The notes beneath the pieces were generated by a model. It saw only the letters and a list, made by a program, of their open reading frames with translations, did no database searches and was not told where the DNA came from. A stretch of 64,000 nucleotides of DNA from an uncultured Jannaschia sp. (GTDB lineage Bacteria > Pseudomonadota > Alphaproteobacteria > Rhodobacterales > Rhodobacteraceae), in contig NZ_CANLTQ010000011.1 of NCBI RefSeq assembly GCF_947494025.1, positions 28,210-92,209 of the forward strand. The letters are read 5' to 3'. A program made the translations under genes and the position numbers. Below are positions 57,722-64,000 of this stretch, in pieces; positions within the stretch are counted from its first letter, which is position 1, and each line of letters starts with the position of its first letter.

Positions 57722-57900
57722 AATGCCATCGTCCGGCGGCCCGCACGAGGTCTTTCCGACGCAGCTGAAGCTCGGGCGGATGGAGCCGGCGCACAACAAG
57801 CGCCGCTTCCTTCTCATGCAGGTGCAGCCCGACCTGTTGGTGGCGTGAGCTTGATCCGGGGATGGGGTCTGATCAGCAGCGCCGGCAGAACCTTGGTTGC
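57722..57900 (+). pseudogene. WGR-domain protein fragment
   Basis: The frame from 57722 reads FPTQLKLGRMEPAHNKRRFL and LMQVQPDLLVA, then a TGA. The adjacent frame continues SLIRGWGLISSAGRTLVA. Joined, this resembles a WGR domain, with RFY-like and SLIREWGRIGSxGR positions recognisable but the namesake WGR changed to WGL. Only about 60 residues remain, just upstream of the ISAs1 element. Confidence 0.55.
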
Positions 57901-57992
57901 GTGCGGAACGCGTCCTTTCCAATGGCGCTGTTTCCCCGGTTTCCTTGCATGCGCAGCGATCCGTCGAAGGGGCCGGCGACCCAAGGCCCATG

Positions 57993-58013
57993 CAGGGCTC
58001 ACGCATGAAGGTT
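57993..58013 (+). repeat. Left terminal inverted repeat of the ISAs1 element
   Basis: It begins CAGGGCTCACGCATG and is an exact 21-bp complement of the right end at 59012-59032. Confidence 0.88.
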
Positions 58014-58069
58014 TGACGCGGTGATGGCGCGACGATTCTTGGGACTTTTGGGTCACGGGAGCGAACGTC

Positions 58070-59026
58070 ATGCTGGAGGACTTGCTGAATCACCTCGGTG
58101 CGGTGGACGATCCGCGCCAGGCGGCGAAGATCGAGCATCGGCTGATGGGCGTACTGACCATCTCGGTCTGCGCGGTGCCGGCGGGCGCGGAGAGCTTCGA
58201 GGACATCGCGCTTTACGGCGAGGCGAAGCGGCCTTGGCTGTCGCGGCATCTGGACCTTGCAGGCGGCGTTCCTTCCCACGACACGGTCCGTCGGGTGTTG
58301 AGGCTGATCGACCCCGCACAGTTCGAAGACGCGTTCCTGGCTTGGACGCGGGCAGCGTTCGGGTCCGCGGACCCGGCGGATGCGCCACGGCAGGTCGCCA
58401 TCGACGGCAAGACGCTGCGGCGCTCTTTCGACCGCCGCGGGCAGAGGATGCCGCTGCACCTTGTCAGCGCCTTCGCCACGCGGGAAGGCCTGGTGCTCGC
58501 GCAGCGGCGGACTGCGGGCGGCAAGGCGGATCTTGGCCGCACAGCCGGGGGCGGCGAGCAGGGCGTTCTGCCTGACCTGGTGGTCGGAATGGGCCTGCGC
58601 GGCACGCGCGCCAGCCTGGACGCCGGCTTCTGTCATCCGCGCACGGCAGACGCGATCACGGCGCGCGGGGGCGACTACCTCGTCGCCCTCAAGGGCAACT
58701 GTCCCAGCCTGCACGCACCGGCGCGAGACTGGTTCGACGCCCATGCCTTCGCAATCGGCGGCGGACTGCGGCCCTGCGTCGACGCCTTCGAGGAGCGTCA
58801 CGGGCGGCTGACCCGCCGCCGCACGTTCGTGGCAAGGGTCGACGCGCTGATCGCAGGACGGCCGGAGGCGGGCGACGCGACCGCCGCATGGCCCGGCCTG
58901 CGCCGCATCGCCCGCAATCTCGTACGCACCGACACATCACCGGGCAGCCTCAAGGCCAAGCGCAAACGCGCCGCCTGGAACGACGCCTCCATGCACAGGG
59001 TCGTCCTTGGCAACCTTCATGCGTGA
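58070..59026 (+). pseudogene. ISAs1-family DDE transposase with internal in-frame deletion
   Basis: The open frame of 318 codons reads as an ISAs1/H-repeat transposase: LEDLLNHLGAVDDPRQAAKI, SHDTVRRVLRLIDPAQFEDA, then AIDGKTLRRS and LDAGFCHPRTADAI with two catalytic Asp. After GDATAAWPGLRRI it jumps straight to ARNLVRTDTSPGSLKAKRKR. Family members are about 370-390 residues and have at this place the YYLSS and ENxLHWxLDVxFxED region carrying the catalytic Glu. That block of about 70 residues is gone, so the enzyme is predicted inactive although the frame is open. Confidence 0.82.
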
Positions 59027-59032
59027 GCCCTG
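59012..59032 (-). repeat. Right terminal inverted repeat of the ISAs1 element
   Basis: It ends CATGCGTGAGCCCTG. The transposase stop codon (59024-59026) lies inside this repeat, so the last codons and the IS end overlap. Confidence 0.88.
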
Positions 59033-59249
59033 AAGGCCCACGCCGCAGTCGCGATCCCGATCCGCAGGGGGTTTCGTTCGGAGCCCCCCAGCCAGCCCTT
59101 CCGGCTTCACAATACGATGAGATCGACGCCCCCTGCGCCGCCGACGTCTGGTCCCGGCCGCCTGTCCGCTCCATGTTGGATCCCATGCAAATGGTCGAGC
59201 CGGCCCGGAGGCAGGCGATCGGCCGGCACCGTCACGCGGAGGACCAGGC

Positions 59250-59759
59250 ATGCCCATCATCTCGAACCACCGTCGCGGCTTTCTCGTCTCGGCCGGGGCC
59301 GCCCTGACGCTCTGCGCCTCGGGTCTCGCCGCTCCGGCGCTCGCGCAGGGCGTCGCGCCCACGCCCACGATGCGGGGCGGCGCCAACAATTACCGCCCCG
59401 GCGCCCCGGTGGTCGGCCGGATCGGCGGCGGCGGGTTCTGGATGACCGGCACGGTGCGCCGGGCGGGCGACGGCGCCCCGCTTCCCGGCCGACGCATCCA
59501 GATCTGGGCGCACACCACGGAAGGCCACGAGCGCGACGCACGCAGCCATGGCGCCACGCTGACCGACGCCTCGGGCGCCTTCCGTCTGGAGATGCCGCAG
59601 ATCGTGCCGGCCTTTGGTCAGCCGCACGGCCATCTCGCCTACGACGCCGATCACGACCCGACCCGCGACGGGGCTTTCCAAACCGTGTTCCTGCGCCCCG
59701 TGATGCCGCGGAGCGCCGACCGCAAACTGCACGTCGACTTCGTGCTGCAACCCGTCTGA
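59250..59759 (+). CDS. Exported intradiol-ring-cleavage-dioxygenase-like protein
   Basis: This 169-residue protein has a Tat-type signal peptide (HRRGFLVSAGAALTLCASGL, site near APALAQG). A beta-sandwich domain similar to the catalytic core of protocatechuate/catechol intradiol dioxygenases follows: GTVRRAGDGAPLPGRRIQIW, SHGATLTDASGAFRLEMP and the His-rich FGQPHGHLAYDADHD. It is shorter than the true enzymes (about 200-280) and not all iron ligands can be assigned, so activity is uncertain. GGAGG precedes the ATG. It starts a unit with a ferric-reductase-like membrane protein 16 bases downstream. Confidence 0.78.
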   Translation: MPIISNHRRGFLVSAGAALTLCASGLAAPALAQGVAPTPTMRGGANNYRPGAPVVGRIGGGGFWMTGTVRRAGDGAPLPGRRIQIWAHTTEGHERDARSHGATLTDASGAFRLEMPQIVPAFGQPHGHLAYDADHDPTRDGAFQTVFLRPVMPRSADRKLHVDFVLQPV

Positions 59760-59775
59760 CCGGTCCGACGCGCCG

Positions 59776-60414
59776 ATGAGCCCTTCGCGCACCGGCCTCG
59801 TCCCGTTGCTGGTCTGGACCGCCCTTGGGGCCGCCGTGATCGTCCCGGTCGTCGCCGCCGCCACGAGCCCGCTGCTCGCCTGGCGGGATCCGGTCTACAT
59901 CGCCGCCGGTTTCGCGGGCGTGATCGCGATGGGTCTGCTCCTCCTGCAACCGCTGCTGGCCCGGGGGCATCTGCCCGGCCTGGGGCCGCGGCGCGGGCGC
60001 CGGCTGCACGCCGTGCTGGGAGGTGGCCTCGTGCTCGCGGTCGCGCTCCACGTCGCCGGGCTGTGGCTCACGAGCCCGCCGGATGTGGTCGATGTGCTTC
60101 TGCTGCGCTCCCCAACGCCGTTCGCAGTCTGGGGGGTCGTGGCGATGTGGGCGGCGGTCGCCGCCGCCGCCCTCGCGGCGTCGCGCCGCCGCCTGCGCCT
60201 GCGACCGCGGGTCTGGCGCCGGGTCCATACAGGCCTCGCGGGGCTCGTCGTGACGGGCGGCGTGGTGCATGCGATGCTGATCGAGGGGACGATGGGCACG
60301 GCTTCGAAGGCCGTCCTCTGCGCGCTCGCGCTGGTTGCGACCGCGTGGGCGATCCTTGAGGTCTGGGCGCCGCGGACGTGGACGCGCGGGGCATGGACGA
60401 ACGGGAAGGACTGA
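59776..60414 (+). CDS. Ferric-reductase-like membrane protein (heme-binding helices)
   Basis: This 212-residue inner-membrane protein has about six hydrophobic helices. Spaced His pairs are typical of b-heme membrane reductases: RRLHAVLGGGLVLAVALHVA (two His 13 apart) and VHTGLAGLVVTGGVVHAMLI (14 apart). No flavin or NAD domain is attached, so it would pass electrons between a quinol or partner protein and the periplasm. It sits between an exported dioxygenase-like protein and a serine hydrolase; electron supply to the first is a speculative link. Confidence 0.82.
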   Translation: MSPSRTGLVPLLVWTALGAAVIVPVVAAATSPLLAWRDPVYIAAGFAGVIAMGLLLLQPLLARGHLPGLGPRRGRRLHAVLGGGLVLAVALHVAGLWLTSPPDVVDVLLLRSPTPFAVWGVVAMWAAVAAAALAASRRRLRLRPRVWRRVHTGLAGLVVTGGVVHAMLIEGTMGTASKAVLCALALVATAWAILEVWAPRTWTRGAWTNGKD

Positions 60415-60418
60415 GGGC

Positions 60419-61441
60419 ATGAGGACATCGCAGGATCCTTGCCGCATGGATGCGGGCCGCCGGGCCGCGCTTCTGGGACTGGCCGCGCTGGCCACGCCGA
60501 CGGTGCTCGGGCGTCCGGCGCGCGCGCAGGCGGGCGGGCTGGAGGCGGTCGCGACCGAGGCGGCGGGGCTCGACCAGCTCCATGCGCTGGTGATCCGCCG
60601 GGGCGGCGACACGCTGTTCGAGCGGGCCTTCGCCGGGCCCGGCCTCGACGCCGTGGCGAACGTGAAGTCCGTCTCGAAGACGCTGGTTGCCCTCCTGACG
60701 GGCATCGCGATCGAGCGCGGTGCGATCGCGGGAGCCGAGACGCGGGTGCTGGCGGCGCTCGGGCGCCCGGCGGCGGGGGACGTGCGCGACGAGATCACCC
60801 TGGGCGACCTCCTGTCGATGCGCGCGGGGCTGGCCGGCACGTCCGGCGGGTCTTACGGCGCCTGGGTCGCCAGCCGTGACTGGGTCGACCATGCGCTGAC
60901 GCGCGAGGTCGTGGCCGAGCCAGGCGGGCGGTTCATCTACTCGACGGGCGGCTGGCACGTGCTGGGCGCGGTGCTGGCGCGGGCCACGGGGCGCGATCTG
61001 CTGGCGCTGGCGCGGGACTGGCTGGGCGAGCCGCTGGGCATCGAGATCCCGCCTTGGGAGCGCGACCCGCAGGGCCGCTACATGGGGGGCAACCAGATGG
61101 CGCTGACGCCGCGCGCCCTGGCGCGGGTGGGCGAGATGGTGGCCGGCGGCGGCCGATGGGACGGCGCGCAAGTCGTGCCGGCCCGCTGGATCGAGCGATC
61201 CTGGGAGCCGCGAGGCCGCTCGCCGTTTAGCGGCGACAGTTACGGCTACGGCTGGTTCCTGACTCGCCACGCAGGGCGCCGCGTGGCCTACGGGCGCGGC
61301 TACGGCGGGCAGGTGCTGGCGGTGGCACCGGAGATCGACCTCGTCATCGCCATCACCTCGGACCCCGGGCGCCCGGCACGCTCGGCGGGCTACTTCGGCG
61401 ACCTCCAGCGCCTGATGGGCAGGATCGTCGTGACCGTGTGA
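60419..61441 (+). CDS. Exported serine hydrolase of the beta-lactamase/esterase family (class C-like)
   Basis: This 340-residue protein has an N-terminal signal (RRAALLGLAALATPTVLG to RPARAQA) with twin Arg, and the class C/PBP4-like fold. The SxxK motif is SVSK in VKSVSKTLVALL, and the tyrosine motif is YSTGG in GGRFIYSTGGWHVLGAVLAR. A third strand motif is at YGRGYGGQV, where HxG or KTG is usual. Such enzymes are often esterases or D-aminopeptidases rather than antibiotic-degrading. The ATG at 60419 follows GAGGG; an ATG nine codons later is possible. Confidence 0.87.
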   Translation: MRTSQDPCRMDAGRRAALLGLAALATPTVLGRPARAQAGGLEAVATEAAGLDQLHALVIRRGGDTLFERAFAGPGLDAVANVKSVSKTLVALLTGIAIERGAIAGAETRVLAALGRPAAGDVRDEITLGDLLSMRAGLAGTSGGSYGAWVASRDWVDHALTREVVAEPGGRFIYSTGGWHVLGAVLARATGRDLLALARDWLGEPLGIEIPPWERDPQGRYMGGNQMALTPRALARVGEMVAGGGRWDGAQVVPARWIERSWEPRGRSPFSGDSYGYGWFLTRHAGRRVAYGRGYGGQVLAVAPEIDLVIAITSDPGRPARSAGYFGDLQRLMGRIVVTV

Positions 61442-61856
61442 CGGGCCGGGCCGGTCTCGACGGGGCGCAGGGACCGCTACACCGTGGCCAGGTCGGGCCG
61501 CCGTCCCCGCCTCCGGCCCGCCGCTGCCGTGCTTCGCAAGGGAGCGCGCGTCGGCGTGGCTTTCGACCGCCACGGCACGTGCGACGGCCAGTTCGGGCAG
61601 GCGCGGCTCAACCGCAACGTAGCACCACCGACCCGGCCCGAGGCATGTCCGCCCGGAACCGGGATCGCGTCATGCGTCCCGCATGACCGTGCCGACCCGG
61701 AGCTGCGTATGGTCGGCGGCGGCCGCGTATGCCACCGATACCGGATGCCGCGGGTGCGCACGGATCGCTGCCGGTCGGGTGCCGTCGGCCTGTCCGGGAC
61801 GACATCCGATCCGCTCCGAGACGGATCGCGGATGCAGGTCGTAGAAGGACGATGCC
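61442..61856. other. Intergenic region upstream of the histidine phosphatase gene
   Basis: These 415 bases show no gene features on either strand. The promoter for the phosphatase gene should be near the 3' end, but no box is clear. Confidence 0.35.
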
Positions 61857-62528
61857 ATGCCGACACGCCGCACATTCCTGACCTGCCTCGCCGCACTCGC
61901 CGCGTCGGGCGCGCCCGACGGCCCCGCCGCAGCCCTCCAGCCCGTGAGCGCGGTGGGGCTCGACACGCCCGAAGGCACGGCCCTGCTCGAGCGCATCCGC
62001 CGGGGAGGAACGGTGATGTTCATCCGGCACGCCGACACGGCCGGAGAGCCCTGCGACGCCTATGGCGACGCGCGCGAGGATCAGCGCAACGTCTCGCCCG
62101 CCGGCCGCGAACAGGCCGTGACCTTGGGCGCGCGGATCGAGGCCCTCGGCATACCGGTCGCGAAGCCGGTCCTGGCCGGTCCTGTCTTTCGCGCGCGCGA
62201 CACGGCCGAGCTGGCCTTCGGCGTCGACGGCGTGCGCGTGACCGACAGCCTGCTTGCGGACGACTACGCGGGCGGACGCCTCGACTGGGTCCTGTCGGAG
62301 CATCGCCGCCTCTTCGGCGCCCCCGTGCCGGAGGGGGAGAACCGCGTCCTCGTCGGCCACCGGTTTCCCGCCCAGATGATCTTCGGGAGCGTCCTCTCGG
62401 GAACGAGCCTTCCCGAGGCGGGCGTCCTCGTCCTCGAACCGCGCGGCGACGGCGCTGCCGAGATCCTGGGCGTCCTGGCGATCGTCCCGGTCCTGGGCGA
62501 CGGCAATCCGCGATGCCGGCCCCGCTGA
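61857..62528 (+). CDS. Exported histidine phosphatase superfamily protein
   Basis: This 223-residue protein has a Tat-like signal (TRRTFLTCLAALAASGAP). The histidine-phosphatase core has RHAD in VMFIRHADTAGEP (phospho-His), an Arg in GPVFRARDTAELAF and a second His in NRVLVGHRFPAQMI. This branch includes SixA-like and periplasmic phosphatases; the substrate is unknown. The gene is complete and convergent with the dienelactone hydrolase gene. Confidence 0.87.
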   Translation: MPTRRTFLTCLAALAASGAPDGPAAALQPVSAVGLDTPEGTALLERIRRGGTVMFIRHADTAGEPCDAYGDAREDQRNVSPAGREQAVTLGARIEALGIPVAKPVLAGPVFRARDTAELAFGVDGVRVTDSLLADDYAGGRLDWVLSEHRRLFGAPVPEGENRVLVGHRFPAQMIFGSVLSGTSLPEAGVLVLEPRGDGAAEILGVLAIVPVLGDGNPRCRPR

Positions 62529-62600
62529 GGCGAAGGGACCGAGGGCCTTACTTCCAGGATGATGGGGGCTGCCCGCGCGGGCCACCGCCAGGGGTCCTTC

Positions 62601-63515
62601 TCAGCCGGCCATGTACGTCCGGAACCAGGCGACCATCCGCTCCTCGGCGAGGGCGGCGGCCTGCTCGTCGTATCGGGGCGTGGTGTCGTTGTGGAACCCG
62701 TGGTTCACGCCCGGGTAGATATGCGCCTCGTAGACCTTGTCGTTCTCTTCCATCGCCTTCTGGAAGGGCGGCCACATCGCGTTGATGCGCTGGTCGAGCG
62801 CGGCCAGCTGGATCATCAGCGGCGCCTCGATCTGCGGCACCATTGCCGCGTCCGGGAACGAGCCGTAGAACGGCACGCCGGCGGCCATCTCCGGGTAGGC
62901 CACGGCCAGCCGGTTCACCACGCCCCCGCCGTAGCAGAAGCCCGTGGCCCCGACCTTGCCGTTCGTCCCCTCCAGCGCCCGGAGGTACTCGAACCCCGCG
63001 AAGAAGTCGTTAAGCAGCGCGTCCTGGTCGAGCGTGCGCTGCATCTCGCGCCCCTCGTCGTCCGTGCCGGGGTAGCCGCCCAGCGACGACAGCCCGTCCG
63101 GGCCCATCGCGACGAACCCCGCCTTGGCCAGCCGCCGCACCACGTCGCGGATGTAGGGGTTCAGACCGCGGTTCTCGTGGACCACGAGCACGGCCGCCGG
63201 CGGACTCTCCGCGTCGACGTTCGCCGGGCGCACGAGATAGGCGTCGATGTCGCCGGTGCCGTCCGGGCTGGCATAGGTGACGTCTTCGCCGACGATGTCG
63301 GGGTCATCCGCCTCGACCTGCTGGGCGAGCGCGTAGTTCGGCGACAAAGTGCCGAGGATGGCCGCCGCCGTCAGCCCGCCCACGGCCCACTTGCCGGCGC
63401 GGTCGAGGAACTCGCGCTTCGAGATCTTTCCATGCGCGTAGTAGTCATAGAGGTCCAGCAGGTCCTGGTCGAAGTCAGCAGCCGTCAGACGGCGGTCGGG
63501 GGTCTGGTTGTTCAT
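62601..63515 (-). CDS. Exported dienelactone hydrolase family protein
   Basis: This 304-residue alpha/beta hydrolase has a Tat-like leader after a 35-residue N-tail (KISKREFLDRAGKWAVGGLT, site near NYALAQQ). Catalytic positions are Cys in GATGFCYGGGVV, Asp in LAALDQRINAMW and His in YPGVNHGFHND. AVLVVHENRGLNPYIRDVVR is also typical. Dienelactone hydrolases open lactones from chlorocatechol breakdown, but exported members have unclear substrates. The ATG at 63515 is the only good start. Confidence 0.9.
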   Translation of the reverse strand: MNNQTPDRRLTAADFDQDLLDLYDYYAHGKISKREFLDRAGKWAVGGLTAAAILGTLSPNYALAQQVEADDPDIVGEDVTYASPDGTGDIDAYLVRPANVDAESPPAAVLVVHENRGLNPYIRDVVRRLAKAGFVAMGPDGLSSLGGYPGTDDEGREMQRTLDQDALLNDFFAGFEYLRALEGTNGKVGATGFCYGGGVVNRLAVAYPEMAAGVPFYGSFPDAAMVPQIEAPLMIQLAALDQRINAMWPPFQKAMEENDKVYEAHIYPGVNHGFHNDTTPRYDEQAAALAEERMVAWFRTYMAG

Positions 63516-64000
63516 GGCGTGGCTTCCCTGTAGGGCGAACGGGTCCGTCGCCAGACGAAGCGTCCAGGAGCCGGGGTCCTCGCGTCACCCTGGCGCCAAC
63601 CCCTCGGCCACGTCAATCGCGGCGTACGAGATGAGGTCTCAGCCTCATGCGCCCAACAGATTCTCGGTCGATATGATCTGACGCCCGCGCCCATCAAGCC
63701 ACGGCGTCCCGTTCGGGGCACCTGGGGGCGACATCCGGGTGAAACGTCTGATCCTAGGAAACTGCGTTCCACAAGAGTTGCTGCCGCTCTTCTGCGACGC
63801 TACCTGGGCGGGGTTTAGAACCTTGTGCGACGCCCCTACCCCGCGTCGTCCCATATGGAAGCCGCCCTGCCCCTACACGACTACGCCTCATCGATCGGCA
63901 ATTCGGAGGACATCGTGTTCGAGCCTCCACCAGTTGGTCGACCAGGAAGAGGACATCCTGGTCGTCCGTTCGGCTGGGTCCGAGCGTATAGCCACGCTGG
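63516..64000. other. Right edge of window, no recognised gene
   Basis: These 485 bases contain the presumed promoter of the dienelactone hydrolase gene. Short open frames in several phases, mainly on the - strand (63645-63854), show no family features. A gene may begin or end just outside the edge. Confidence 0.35.

Larger units (their letters stand above)
57993..59032 (+). mobile_element. ISAs1-family insertion sequence with perfect ends and target duplication
   Basis: Terminal inverted repeats of 21 bp at 57993-58013 and 59012-59032 are exact complements. Each side is flanked by a 10-bp near-identical direct repeat: AAGGCCCATG at 57983-57992 and AAGGCCCACG at 59033-59042, differing at one base. 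This fits the 8-10-bp target duplication of the family. The 1040-bp element contains one transposase gene with an internal deletion. Confidence 0.88.

Noticed and set aside
60419..61441. An antibiotic-resistance beta-lactamase
   Set aside because: The SxxK and YST motifs fit the broad serine hydrolase family, but the third motif is not a KTG and the context is not a resistance locus.
63645..63854. A 69-codon - strand frame near the right edge
   Set aside because: No family features and no ribosome site; it may be non-coding or belong to a gene outside the window.

Overview
The window is GC-rich, densely packed, and most genes overlap by an ATGA- or GTGA-type junction. TRAP and ABC solute importers, each beside its own enzymes and often a GntR regulator, dominate the content. 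This suggests an accessory or plasmid-like region of an alphaproteobacterium, most likely Rhodobacterales. That placement is an inference from gene content and style; no rRNA, tRNA or replication gene is visible.

Layout. (1) 1-12.5 kb: two divergent operons share one intergenic promoter region. Leftward runs a peptide-type ABC importer (solute-binding protein, two permeases, two ATPases) followed by an M32 carboxypeptidase and an RraA/aldolase-family gene cut by the window edge. Rightward runs a GntR regulator, a creatininase-family hydrolase, a ketopantoate-reductase-like enzyme, an SDR, an M20 amidohydrolase and an amidase stub. (2) 12.8-17 kb: a TRAP transporter (DctQ-M-P) with an enolase-superfamily dehydratase, typical of sugar-acid use. 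(3) 17-18.2 kb: an IS3 scrap and a decayed VapBC module. (4) 18.3-24.4 kb: a DUF2231-Rieske-hemerythrin fusion, a membrane-anchored MBL hydrolase, a DUF2243 membrane protein and GlgX. (5) 24.4-28.5 kb: an SDR pseudogene, a MetY-like PLP enzyme, a broken LuxR regulator and an MhqO-like VOC protein. (6) 28.8-36.6 kb: a branched-chain-amino-acid-type ABC importer with a GntR regulator and a cytoplasmic DMSO/biotin-sulfoxide-reductase-type molybdoenzyme in one apparent operon. (7) 36.6-40 kb: a long gene-poor stretch, a SAF-domain oxidoreductase and an IS5 remnant. (8) 40-50.4 kb: a proline-iminopeptidase/S9-peptidase fusion divergent from a second peptide ABC operon, which ends in an AbgB-like M20 hydrolase and a GntR regulator. 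The shared promoter region carries two clean palindromes. (9) 50.4-51.4 kb: IS3 debris truncating an alpha-glucosidase gene. (10) 51.6-55.4 kb: a YehZYXW-type glycine-betaine-like ABC operon. (11) 55.5-59.0 kb: an IS5 remnant, a broken diguanylate cyclase, a WGR scrap and a structurally clear ISAs1 element with perfect ends, a target duplication and an internally deleted transposase. (12) 59.2-63.5 kb: exported oxidative or hydrolytic proteins (intradiol-dioxygenase-like, ferric-reductase-like membrane protein, serine hydrolase, histidine phosphatase, dienelactone hydrolase).

The overall logic is a mosaic of self-contained scavenging cassettes (importer, catabolic enzymes, local GntR switch) separated by transposon scars and dead genes. 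The most unusual items are the S33-S9 fusion peptidase in a regulated peptide-uptake locus, the DUF2231-Rieske-hemerythrin fusion, the importer-molybdoenzyme operon, a permease whose only plausible start is an ATA codon, and a toxin-antitoxin pair in which both partners look dead.
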